NCBI GenBank assembly: GCA_937920515.1
Contig: CALEUG010000027.1
Coordinates: 25,566-89,565 of the forward strand
Reading direction: 5' to 3'
DNA length: 64,000 nucleotides
DNA from: an uncultured bacterium
GTDB lineage: Bacteria; Acidobacteriota; Aminicenantia; Aminicenantales; Saccharicenantaceae
The position numbers and the translations under genes were made by a program. The notes under the pieces were generated by a model. That model ran no database searches. It was not told where the DNA came from and saw only the letters and a program-made list of their open reading frames with translations. Shown piece by piece: positions 16,775 to 24,816 of this stretch (the first letter of the stretch is position 1; each line of letters opens with the position of its first letter).

Positions 16775-18124
16775 ATGAAGGTCAAACTGACAGTAATCAT
16801 CCTTCCCCTGTTCCTGGCCGCCCTGGCCGTCCTCCGGCCAGCCCCGATCGCCGAAACTGAAACTGGAAACCTGGAGGTCATAGCCCTGGACCCGGGCCAG
16901 GACCTCAATACCTTAAGATTAAATTTCCCGCTCGACCCGCTGCTGGCCGACGGTTTAAAGGTCTATTTCCTGGTTGAAAGAAAGTACCTTGAGGCCATCC
17001 GGGAGTCTGGCTACGTCTTTACCATTGAGACCGGCAGATTTGAGAAGCAAAAGGAGAAAAGCCTGCGCTTGAAGGCAGACGGCGCGGGAGGACTCAACGG
17101 AGCCTATCATTCTTACCGGGAACTGGCCGCCGAGCTCAGGTCCCTGGCGGCTTCCTACCCGGTACTGGCCAGGCTGTATGTACCCGGCCGGAGCCTGGAA
17201 AACAGGAATATTTACGCTCTTAAAATCAGCGATAATCCCGCCCTGAGAGAAGATGAACCGGGTATAGCTCTCCTGGGTGGACACCACGCCCGGGAATGGA
17301 TTTCGGTGGAAGTGCCCCTGCTCATCGGCCGCTACCTTCTGGAAAATTACCACAGAGATAACCGGGTCAGGGACCTGGTCAATTCGGCCGAAATCTGGAT
17401 AGTGCCACTGGTCAACCCCGATGGGCTGGAATATTCAATCCTTAATTACCGGCTGTGGAGAAAGAACCGAAGACTGAACCAGGATGGTTCTTACGGCGTT
17501 GACCTTAACCGCAATTATTCCTACCAATGGGCCTACGACGATATCGGTTCAAGTTCCAAGCCCTCCTCAGCTGTTTTCCGCGGGACAGGCCCCTTTTCAG
17601 AGCCAGAAACAGAAGGCATCAGAAAGCTTTTCCATAACCACCGGATGTCGGCGGCCATTTCCTACCACAGTTTTTCTCAGCTCATCCTGTATCCCTGGGG
17701 CTACCTGGACCAGCCAACAGAAGACGAAGCCCTGCTCCGGAGCCTGGCCGAAGACATGGCCGGGTTGATCTCCCGGGTCAACGGCCGGGTCTATCAGACT
17801 GGCCGGGCTGCTTCTTCACTATACCTGACCAACGGCGATTTCGCCGACTGGGCCTACGGCTTTTTCCGGATACCCGTCTTTACCATTGAATTGCCCCCGG
17901 TCGACCTGCTCCGGGGAGGCTTCCTCAATTCGGAAAGCGACATAGAACCGATATTTCAGGAAAACCTGCCGGCCGCGCTTTACCTGATAGAGAGGGTCGT
18001 CGCGTCCTATACCAGCAGCGGAGCCCGGGCAGTCCCCTTCTTCAGGAGAGAACTTGAAAAAAAGCGGGAAAGTATGGTAAAAGACAGACCGGGTGCCGCC
18101 TTCAAGGGAAAGGAGAGCAGGTAG
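16775..18124 (+). CDS. Secreted M14-family zinc carboxypeptidase
   Basis: A signal peptide (VIILPLFLAALAVL) precedes a prodomain-like stretch and then a peptidase M14 domain. Zinc ligands are His and Glu in GGHHAREWISVE and the later His in AAISYHSF. Substrate and catalytic residues include the Arg in LNRNYSYQW and the general base Glu in VFTIELPPVD. This enzyme should remove C-terminal amino acids from peptides outside the cytoplasm. The 449 residues fit carboxypeptidase T-like members. It is sandwiched between an outer-membrane barrel gene (five bases) and a membrane coiled-coil gene (one-base overlap), forming a small operon. Confidence 0.92.
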   Translation: MKVKLTVIILPLFLAALAVLRPAPIAETETGNLEVIALDPGQDLNTLRLNFPLDPLLADGLKVYFLVERKYLEAIRESGYVFTIETGRFEKQKEKSLRLKADGAGGLNGAYHSYRELAAELRSLAASYPVLARLYVPGRSLENRNIYALKISDNPALREDEPGIALLGGHHAREWISVEVPLLIGRYLLENYHRDNRVRDLVNSAEIWIVPLVNPDGLEYSILNYRLWRKNRRLNQDGSYGVDLNRNYSYQWAYDDIGSSSKPSSAVFRGTGPFSEPETEGIRKLFHNHRMSAAISYHSFSQLILYPWGYLDQPTEDEALLRSLAEDMAGLISRVNGRVYQTGRAASSLYLTNGDFADWAYGFFRIPVFTIELPPVDLLRGGFLNSESDIEPIFQENLPAALYLIERVVASYTSSGARAVPFFRRELEKKRESMVKDRPGAAFKGKESR

Positions 18125-18801
18125 TGGATGGCCTGGTTTCAAGCCATATGAGTCTTCTTCAAACGCCGGAACTGCAGAAAGGAGGTCTGCCCTTCTGGGT
18201 TTTCTATCTTCTGCTGAGTGTCATTTTACTTCTGATTTTTATCAATTTTCTCCAGAAAAAAGACCTGCGACAGAGAATCAGTTACATTCTGGCCAGTCCC
18301 AGGCGCCGTTTTTCCCGCCTGAGAATCGAGGTCCTGTTAAAAAGAGAAGAGAGCAAAAAAAACGAGCTTCTGAAACGTCTGGGAGAATTAACTTCCATCG
18401 AGTGGCCTGGCCTGCCGGAATTAGAAGAAATTTCCAGAGAAATTAAAACCCTGGAAGAAAAAAATACCAGACTCCAGGCCGAGTGGCACAGGATTTATAA
18501 AAAATTAGAAAACCTCAAACAGGAGAAAATCGAGCTGCTGTCCTCCCCAGTTCCTGATGACTGCCTCAGAATCCGGCTGACCGAGCTGGAGAAGATCATT
18601 GACAGCCTGGAAAAAGAACTCGGCCGGGTCCAGGCCAGCATCGTGGCCAGCGACGAGCAGCTGGAACCATTCCACCAGACTATCGGCCACATCATGTATA
18701 ACTTAAAGCCTGATCGGGAAGACCTGGCCTTTCTTTATTTTCAGATAGATTCTCTGGAGAACAGGATCCGCCAGCTGAAGGAAAAGCTGGAAAAAATATA
18801 G
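18124..18801 (+). CDS. Single-pass membrane protein with long coiled coil
   Basis: A GTG start overlaps the stop of the M14 gene and has GGAG a few bases upstream. Residues 22-43 (PFWVFYLLLSVILLLIFINF) form one membrane helix, followed by a basic patch. From about residue 65 to the end the protein is charged heptads broken near SSPVPDD. No family is recognised. The topology suggests a short periplasmic N-terminus and a cytoplasmic coiled coil, or the reverse. Co-expression with the peptidase and barrel hints at an envelope role. Confidence 0.7.
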   Translation: MDGLVSSHMSLLQTPELQKGGLPFWVFYLLLSVILLLIFINFLQKKDLRQRISYILASPRRRFSRLRIEVLLKREESKKNELLKRLGELTSIEWPGLPELEEISREIKTLEEKNTRLQAEWHRIYKKLENLKQEKIELLSSPVPDDCLRIRLTELEKIIDSLEKELGRVQASIVASDEQLEPFHQTIGHIMYNLKPDREDLAFLYFQIDSLENRIRQLKEKLEKI

Positions 18802-18866
18802 TCCTGGTTTACCAGAAGGCGCTGCCATATCGCTGGACCAGGGTACAGCTCAGGGGAAGGTTAGCC

Positions 18867-18895
18867 TTTACCCGCCAGGTTATCGGGGCTAAAAT
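18867..18895 (+). promoter_or_regulatory. Promoter for queH giving a near-leaderless transcript
   Basis: TTTACC (18867-18872) and TAAAAT (18890-18895) are 17 bases apart. The ATG of queH begins only seven bases after the -10 box, where transcription would start. Confidence 0.45.
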
Positions 18896-18901
18896 AGACT
18901 C

Positions 18902-19450
18902 ATGGAAAAAAGCCCGATTCTGGCCCACCTGTGCTGCGCGCCCGACGCCCTCTACGTGGTCAGCCTGCTGCAGACAGAATATGAAGTAACCGGGCTGTTT
19001 TATAACCCCAACATCCATCCGGAAGAAGAATACCGGCTGCGCCTGGCAGAAGCCAGAAGGGTGGCCGGGCACCTGCAGTTCAAGCTGATCGAGGATATCT
19101 ACGACCCGGAGACCTGGTTCCGTCTGACTGAGAAATTCAAATCCGAGCCTGAGAGAGGCCGCCGCTGTAACATATGTTTCGCCATGCGGCTGGACCGAAC
19201 TGCCAGAATAGCCATGGAGAACGGAATTCCCCTGTTCACCACCATCATGAGCGTCAGCCCCTGGAAGAACAGCGTGTTGCTGAACAGAACTGGAAGAATG
19301 ACCGCCAGAAAATACGGGCTGAAATTTCTGGAAGCCGATTTCAAGAAGAAAGACGGCTTCAACCGCAGCGTCCGGCTCAGCCGGGAGTTCGGGCTTTACC
19401 GTCAGAATTATTGCGGTTGCCTGTACAGCCGGAGGCCAGCCTCGCCATGA
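18902..19450 (+). CDS. queH: Epoxyqueuosine reductase QueH (DUF208 type)
   Basis: QueH performs the last step of queuosine synthesis, reducing epoxyqueuosine in tRNA, and replaces QueG in many anaerobes. The cysteine pattern of the family is complete: adjacent cysteines in HLCCAPDA, a second pair in GRRCNICFAMRL, and cysteines in NYCGCLYS, which together bind a [4Fe-4S] cluster and a second metal. Other conserved blocks are FYNPNIHP and TIMSVSPWK. The 182 residues match family length. It has no clear ribosome site and a promoter directly at its start. Its stop overlaps the hypF ATG by four bases. Confidence 0.93.
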   Translation: MEKSPILAHLCCAPDALYVVSLLQTEYEVTGLFYNPNIHPEEEYRLRLAEARRVAGHLQFKLIEDIYDPETWFRLTEKFKSEPERGRRCNICFAMRLDRTARIAMENGIPLFTTIMSVSPWKNSVLLNRTGRMTARKYGLKFLEADFKKKDGFNRSVRLSREFGLYRQNYCGCLYSRRPASP

Positions 19451-21723
19451 CCCGGAAGGCTTTCCGACTGATAGTACGGGGAACAGTCCAGGGAGTGGGA
19501 TTTCGCCCTTTTATTTACCGCCTGGCCCTCCGGCTTGGCTATTCGGGCTATGTCAGAAACATCGGGGAAGGGGTGGAAATATACCTGGAAAAGGAAGGTG
19601 GCGACCCGACAGCCTTCCTGAAATCCCTGAAAGCCGAAGCCCCACCTCTGGCCCGGATTGAAGCGGTTGATTACCAGCCGGTTGAACCTCTGGGGCGTTC
19701 GGGGTTTGAAATTGACCGTTCCAGCCAGGAACAGTCTTTTGTTTTTATCTCGCCCGATATCGCCACCTGTCCTGATTGTTTAAGAGAGATTGAGGACCCG
19801 GAGGAAAGGCGGTACTGTTATCCATTTACCAACTGCACCAATTGCGGCCCCCGCTACACCATCGTCCGGCAGCTTCCCTACGACCGGCACCAGACCACCA
19901 TGTCGGGCTTCCGGATGTGCCCGGACTGCCGGCGTGAATACCAGGATCCCTCGGACCGGCGCTATCATGCTCAACCGATCGCCTGTCCTCGCTGTGGCCC
20001 GGAACTCAGCCTGCTCGAGGCCAGAACCGGGCGCAGGATACCAGGCGGCCTGGAAGAAGCTGTCAGGCTGATCAGGCAGGGCAAGATACTGGCAATCAAG
20101 GGGCTGGGGGGATTTCACCTGGTCTGCCTGGCCACCAGCCTTAAAGCCATAAAAAGGCTGAGGCAGATTAAAAGGAGACAGACCAAGCCCCTGGCCCTGA
20201 TGGCCCGGGACATAGCAACGGTCAGGAAGTATGCTGAAATCAGCCCGGTCGAAAAAAGCTGGCTGACCTCTCCAGCCCGGCCGATTGTTCTTCTGAGAAA
20301 GAAAAGGGAACTTCCGGGAATAGCTCCCTTCATCGACACGGTGGGCATCATGCTCCCCTACACTCCGCTCCATCACCTTCTGCTCAAGGAATTGCCACTG
20401 GTCGTGGCCACCAGCTCTAACCGGAAAGATGCACCGATCATCAAGGACGATTCCCTGGTCGGTCCGGAGCTCTGCGATTACATTCTGACCCACAACCGGG
20501 AAATCGCCATGCGGGCCGACGACTCGGTGCTAAAGGTGGTCAAGAAGAAGCCAGTCTTTTTCCGCCGGGCCCGGGGATTCGTTCCCTTCCCCCAGGCCGT
20601 CCCGGAAAGCCTTAACAGCCCGGTTCAGATCCTGGCCGTGGGCGGCGAACTGAAGAACACCATTTCCATTTACAAAAATGGCTACACGATTACTTCGCAA
20701 TTCCTGGGTGACCTGGACGACTACGAGAACTTCCGATACTTTGAAGAAACCCTGTACCACCTAAAGAAATTGTTCAGCTTCCGTCCCGACCTGGTGGTCA
20801 GCGACCTCCATCCAGATTTCTGGAGTACCCGCTATGCCCGTGAACTTAAAATACCCCACCTCCTGGTGCAGCACCACTTTGCCCACAGCCTGGCCCCCCT
20901 CATAGAACACCGGATAGCCCCGGGCCAGAAATTTCTCGGGGTGAGCTGGGATGGTTTCGGTTACGGGGATGACGGACAGGCCTGGGGAGGAGAATTTCTG
21001 CTGGCTGACTACGACGGCTACGAGAGATATGCTCATTTTGATTATGTCCACCTGCCGGGAGGAGATGAAGCGGCCAGGGAACCATGGAGAATGGCCGCAG
21101 CTTATCTTTACAGGGCCTTCGGGCCAGACTTTCCCCGGCTCCAACCCATGGCCCGGGTCCCGGAAAACAGGCTGCGCTCGGTGCGGGTGATGATGGAGAG
21201 GAGAATTAACAGCCCGCTTACTTCCAGCGCCGGCCGGCTTTTTGACGCCGTGTCCTTCCTCTGCGGTCTGGCTCCGGTCCGGGTTGAATTCGAAGCCGAA
21301 GCCCCTTCCCGGCTGGAAGCCGCAGCTTCTGGGGTTGTTTCCGGGCAGAGTCATGGCTATCCTTTCGCTATAGACAGGAGCTCCCGGCCTCACCGGGTAG
21401 ATTTCAGCCAGACCATAAGGGAACTGGTTTTCGACCTGAAGAAAAATGTCCGTCCCGAACTGGCCGCCTGGAAATTTCACCTGACCCTGGCCCGGGTAAT
21501 CCTGGAAATGGCCACTCTGGCCCGAAAAGAGCATGGTCTCAAGCGGGTGGTCCTGACCGGAGGAGTTTTTCTCAACCGCATCCTCACCGGGCAGACCGAG
21601 AGGCTGCTGAAAAAGAATGGATTTGAAGTCCTCAGGCCTGTCCTCTATTCTCCAGGAGATGAATCCCTGTCCCTGGGCCAGATAGCTTATGCCCTGAATA
21701 AAGTGAAAAGAGAACCCTTCTGA
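19447..21723 (+). CDS. hypF: Carbamoyltransferase HypF, [NiFe]-hydrogenase maturation
   Basis: HypF converts carbamoyl phosphate into the cyanide ligand precursor of [NiFe] hydrogenases. The domains appear in the normal order. An acylphosphatase domain (RGTVQGVGFRPFIYRLA) comes first, then two zinc fingers with CX2C pairs (CPDCLRE, NCTNCGPR, CPDCRRE, CPRCGPE). A YrdC-like domain follows (about residues 200-370), then a Kae1-like domain with QHHFAHSLAP and GVSWDGFGYGDDG. I chose the ATG at 19447 (758 residues) because it begins at the acylphosphatase domain and overlaps the queH stop; upstream codons lie within queH. No hydrogenase or other hyp genes are visible. Confidence 0.95.
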   Translation: MTRKAFRLIVRGTVQGVGFRPFIYRLALRLGYSGYVRNIGEGVEIYLEKEGGDPTAFLKSLKAEAPPLARIEAVDYQPVEPLGRSGFEIDRSSQEQSFVFISPDIATCPDCLREIEDPEERRYCYPFTNCTNCGPRYTIVRQLPYDRHQTTMSGFRMCPDCRREYQDPSDRRYHAQPIACPRCGPELSLLEARTGRRIPGGLEEAVRLIRQGKILAIKGLGGFHLVCLATSLKAIKRLRQIKRRQTKPLALMARDIATVRKYAEISPVEKSWLTSPARPIVLLRKKRELPGIAPFIDTVGIMLPYTPLHHLLLKELPLVVATSSNRKDAPIIKDDSLVGPELCDYILTHNREIAMRADDSVLKVVKKKPVFFRRARGFVPFPQAVPESLNSPVQILAVGGELKNTISIYKNGYTITSQFLGDLDDYENFRYFEETLYHLKKLFSFRPDLVVSDLHPDFWSTRYARELKIPHLLVQHHFAHSLAPLIEHRIAPGQKFLGVSWDGFGYGDDGQAWGGEFLLADYDGYERYAHFDYVHLPGGDEAAREPWRMAAAYLYRAFGPDFPRLQPMARVPENRLRSVRVMMERRINSPLTSSAGRLFDAVSFLCGLAPVRVEFEAEAPSRLEAAASGVVSGQSHGYPFAIDRSSRPHRVDFSQTIRELVFDLKKNVRPELAAWKFHLTLARVILEMATLARKEHGLKRVVLTGGVFLNRILTGQTERLLKKNGFEVLRPVLYSPGDESLSLGQIAYALNKVKREPF

Positions 21724-21750
21724 CTAAATTGCCTTCGGTCTTAAGGTTTG

Positions 21751-22545
21751 TTACTTAAGGGATATTCTTCGGCGGCTTTTTTTCAGCCTGAAACCTGGCT
21801 CGCCGAAAAAGTAGATGGTCAGGTTTACCAGCAGGGCCAGCAAAAAGCCTGAAACGGCCGCCAGCGCAAACCCGAAAATTCCGCCCAGCAGGCTGAAGAC
21901 CAGTCCTCCCATCAACTTACCCTGCATTTCTTTCAGAAAAACAGGCAGAAGGGCCACCAGGCCCGGGAAAAATTCCGTCGAGCCGAGCACCAGCCCGAAC
22001 AGAACTCCCAGGAAAATTCCCAGACCACCGAAAAACAGCAGAAAAGAAAACTGGTCAACCGAACGCAGGTAGAGGATTCCGCCTTCTGCCGTCTTCTCTT
22101 CCAGCCGGGCAGCCCCGGGTTTCTTTTCGGGGACGGCTGCCTCAGGCTGCCCGTACAACCCCGCCTCACAGAAAGGGCAGGTCTTCAGGTTCTGGTCAAT
22201 CAGATTTCCGCACTCAACGCAGATAATCTTGGTGGAAGTCTTTATCAGGACGGTCCCGCAGGCCTCGCAGTTTCTGGCCCCCGGCTCGTTCTGATGGTAA
22301 CATCTCGGGCAAAGAACGAATTCACGCCCGTCCTCGGGCGGCTCTGATTGAATCCACTGCTGTCCGTCATAGTAATACCAGCGGCCGGTCTGGGCCCCTA
22401 TCATCCAGCAACGCCCCTCGCCGTCGACCAGCCGCAGCTTTTTCAGGGCCTCGGCATACTGGTCCCGGCTGATTTCTCCGCGCTTGAACTGCTTGCTCAG
22501 CTGATAGAAACTGGCTTCCACCGCCCGAAAACGTCTGTCCAGCAT
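21751..22545 (-). CDS. Zinc-ribbon membrane protein of unknown function
   Basis: The N-terminus (residues 1-40) is a helical segment resembling short oligomerisation repeats. Then comes a small domain around WYYYDGQQWIQSEPP. Two zinc-ribbon modules follow (CPRCYHQNEPGARNCEAC and CVECGNLIDQNLKTCPFC). After a linker, residues 165-255 hold glycine-rich membrane helices (FFGGLGIFLGVLFGLVLG and VFSLLGGIFGFALAAVSGFL). The C-terminus is strongly basic (LKKSRRRIS). I know no function. It is convergent to hypF with a 27-base gap. Proteins of this layout often act in regulation or membrane organisation, but that is speculation here. Confidence 0.7.
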   Translation of the reverse strand: MLDRRFRAVEASFYQLSKQFKRGEISRDQYAEALKKLRLVDGEGRCWMIGAQTGRWYYYDGQQWIQSEPPEDGREFVLCPRCYHQNEPGARNCEACGTVLIKTSTKIICVECGNLIDQNLKTCPFCEAGLYGQPEAAVPEKKPGAARLEEKTAEGGILYLRSVDQFSFLLFFGGLGIFLGVLFGLVLGSTEFFPGLVALLPVFLKEMQGKLMGGLVFSLLGGIFGFALAAVSGFLLALLVNLTIYFFGEPGFRLKKSRRRISLK

Positions 22546-22759
22546 TTGAGCACCCTGTCTAAATTTATATTGAAGCTAACATTTTAGCAAATTCTGGCGA
22601 CAAATATCAGGTGCCTAAATTTTGTGCAGTTAGTGATATCTTGTGTAAATTCAACACATTCGGACTGAAAACCCGGGTCTTTTTACACAGATTTTTCCAC
22701 AAAAATTGTGAATATCTGCAACGGAAGAAAAATCGGTTGCGCCATTGTTACCGTTTAGA

Positions 22760-23668
22760 CTATTTCAGAAGGTCAAGCAGGCTGTTGCCGGAAATGGGGG
22801 CCGGTATAAAAGACAGGACAAAAATCAGGGCGATGGCCAGGCTGAGAAATATTCGCCTCCTGGAAAATCCCTGGCCGGAATCGGCCACCGGCGGATGCCT
22901 GAGCCCCATAACCGAGATCAGGGCGGTCCAGACCAGCCAGCCGGCCCAGTAAAAAATACCCAGGACCAGCAGGATCAGGATAATTCCCGGGACCAGTTTC
23001 CTCATCTTTTCACCGAACAGGGCATAGAGGATGTGCCCGCCGTCAAGCTGCCCCACCGGGAACAGATTGAAGGAGGTTACCAGCAAACCGACCCAGCCGG
23101 ACACAGCCAGAGGGTGCAGAATCAGGTCCTGGTCCGGAGCCACCGGCCCGAAGGTCAGCCTGACAAACAGCTTGAGTAGCAGTGGCTCCCCGAACAGGAT
23201 GGAGCTTTCCCTGGGAAGAGCCGGAATTAGCCTGGATAACTGCAGGCCTGCATAAAGGGCTGGAATCGATAGAATAAATCCGGTTAAAGGCCCGCTGGCG
23301 CCGACGTCAAACAATTCTTCTCTACTGGTCAGAGGTGACCTTATCCGTATAAAGGCACCCAGGGTCCCGATCAGAGTAGGGGCGGGTATAAAATAGGGCA
23401 GACTGGCCTGGACCCGGTAGCGGCGGCAGGTAAGGTAATGCCCGAGTTCATGACCCAGCAGAATGACCAGCAGAGAGAGAGAATAGACCAGGCTGAGCCT
23501 TATAAGGGCCGGCTCCAGGAACAACGACAGGTTCAGGGCGCCGGAAATATCCTCTGGATTCCGGCCGGCAAAAAGATAATTTATTCCCCAAAGATAACCG
23601 ACAAAATAGGTTGATAGTATAGTCAGGATAAAAAGGACAAGGTTAAACCACCTCTTGCCAGAAAACAT
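22760..23668 (-). CDS. Site-2 protease family (M50) membrane metallopeptidase
   Basis: The 302-residue membrane protein carries the zinc motif HELGH in LLGHELGHYLTCRRY within a hydrophobic segment. The second conserved element, NLFPVGQLDGGHIL, supplies the third ligand Asp. At least six membrane helices are apparent. Such proteases cut substrates within the membrane, often anti-sigma factors or signal-peptide remnants; the substrate here is unknown. No PDZ domain is present, so it belongs to the compact group. It lies downstream of a ferredoxin gene on the same strand, but a terminator separates them. Confidence 0.9.
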   Translation of the reverse strand: MFSGKRWFNLVLFILTILSTYFVGYLWGINYLFAGRNPEDISGALNLSLFLEPALIRLSLVYSLSLLVILLGHELGHYLTCRRYRVQASLPYFIPAPTLIGTLGAFIRIRSPLTSREELFDVGASGPLTGFILSIPALYAGLQLSRLIPALPRESSILFGEPLLLKLFVRLTFGPVAPDQDLILHPLAVSGWVGLLVTSFNLFPVGQLDGGHILYALFGEKMRKLVPGIILILLVLGIFYWAGWLVWTALISVMGLRHPPVADSGQGFSRRRIFLSLAIALIFVLSFIPAPISGNSLLDLLK

Positions 23669-23675
23669 GACAGGT

Positions 23676-23711
23676 CAAAAAAACAAAAACAGGAGTGCCG
23701 ACGCACTCCTG
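23676..23711 (-). terminator. Rho-independent terminator after the ferredoxin gene
   Basis: A perfect nine-base stem (23690-23698 with 23703-23711, CAGGAGTGC and its complement) with a CGAC loop is followed, on the minus strand, by a T-rich tract (23676-23689). Confidence 0.85.
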
Positions 23712-23728
23712 CTTATTTTCGAGAATAT

Positions 23729-23977
23729 TCAGTTGCCCTTCAGGCGACGGGCCTTGGCCTCCAGCTCTTCCCTTCTTTCCCGGTGATCGGGGTCAGGAAC
23801 GCAGGCCCCGCTGGGACAGACCGCAGCGCACTGGGGTTCATCAAAAAAGCCCACGCATTCGGTGCACTTGTCGGGGTTGATTTCATATCTCTCGTCTCCG
23901 GGAGAGATAGCCTGATTGGGGCATTCAGGCTCGCAGGCTCCACAGTTGATGCAATCTTCGGTAATCTTGTAAGCCAT
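23729..23977 (-). CDS. 2[4Fe-4S] ferredoxin, YfhL/Alvin type
   Basis: This 82-residue ferredoxin has a standard first cluster motif, [16 protein letters not shown]. The second motif has the long insert [18 protein letters not shown] (CX2CX8CX3CP), which defines the YfhL or Allochromatium-type group with low-potential clusters. It is a likely electron carrier in this anaerobic metabolism; linkage to POR is an inference because the genes are 10 kb apart. The ATG has a strong ribosome site (AAAGGAGG). A terminator follows, so it is probably the end of a transcript, possibly shared with the TPR gene upstream. Confidence 0.93.
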   Translation of the reverse strand: MAYKITEDCINCGACEPECPNQAISPGDERYEINPDKCTECVGFFDEPQCAAVCPSGACVPDPDHRERREELEAKARRLKGN

Positions 23978-24050
23978 TTCATCCTCCTTTCCTGAAAGCT
24001 ATATCTATTATATTTATATTCTCCTGACTCAAATAAACAATATTTTCTGC

Positions 24051-24707
24051 TCAACGGCCGGTTTCCAGCTTCATCACCTTCAGGACAGCCTGGTAGCCGT
24101 AATAGGTATGCTGATAGCCGGACTGCAGTTCCCGGTAGAGGCTTAGCGCCTGGTCCTTCTGGCCAGCCTTCTCATAAGCTTCAGCCAGACGGAACAGGAT
24201 TACGTCCAGCGGGTAATCTTCCGGTTTTTCCTTCTCCATCTGGCGATAAATCTCAACCGCCCGCTCGGGCTGGCCCCGCCTGGACAGAACCTGGGCATAA
24301 AGGTCAAGGATCTGATAATGAACCAGGTCTCGCCCCCGGTCCTTGACCCCGGACAAAATCTGTTCGGCCCTGACCAGGTCATTTTTCTCAAAATAATGAG
24401 TGGCCAGCACCAGGCTGGCTATCCGCCCGTATTTTCTCTTCTGGGCCAGGTTTTCCAGCCTGTCCAGGCTTTCTGGTTTCTGACCCAGTTCGGCCTTGAG
24501 GGCCAGAACCTGACCCAGGTATCCAGCCTCCCGGCTCCTCTGGTATTGAAGCAACAATCTGACACCGACAATAATGGTCAGCAGGGCCACCAGGCTCAGG
24601 GCTATAGCCATGAATTTCTTTTCATGTTTTTTAACCCACAGGACAAACCGGCTCAGCCCCGTGGCCAGTTCGTTTTCTTTCAGCTGTCTTCTCTCAGCTC
24701 TCTTCAT
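24051..24707 (-). CDS. Membrane-anchored TPR-repeat protein
   Basis: A basic N-terminus of about 30 residues precedes one membrane helix (FMAIALSLVALLTIIVGVRL). The rest is helical hairpins with tetratricopeptide character, clearest at ALILSRRGQPERAVEIYRQM-like and LAEAYEKAGQKDQALSLYRE segments. This layout resembles the YfgM family, which interacts with the translocon and periplasmic chaperones, but similarity is by architecture only. The 218 residues are close to YfgM length. It lies 73 bases upstream of the ferredoxin gene on the same strand. Confidence 0.75.
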   Translation of the reverse strand: MKRAERRQLKENELATGLSRFVLWVKKHEKKFMAIALSLVALLTIIVGVRLLLQYQRSREAGYLGQVLALKAELGQKPESLDRLENLAQKRKYGRIASLVLATHYFEKNDLVRAEQILSGVKDRGRDLVHYQILDLYAQVLSRRGQPERAVEIYRQMEKEKPEDYPLDVILFRLAEAYEKAGQKDQALSLYRELQSGYQHTYYGYQAVLKVMKLETGR

Positions 24708-24816
24708 CTCTGGATTCTCCTTAAGGACTTCTTTTTAGCATAATCCAGCATAAAATCCAAGTGGAAGGTGGAATAAATTGAGAACAGAATTAACGAGAGA
24801 GAGGATGAAATTTGCT

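Noticed and set aside
19174..19446. Upstream extension of the hypF frame
   Set aside because: It lies within queH in another frame, and the acylphosphatase domain begins at the ATG at 19447.
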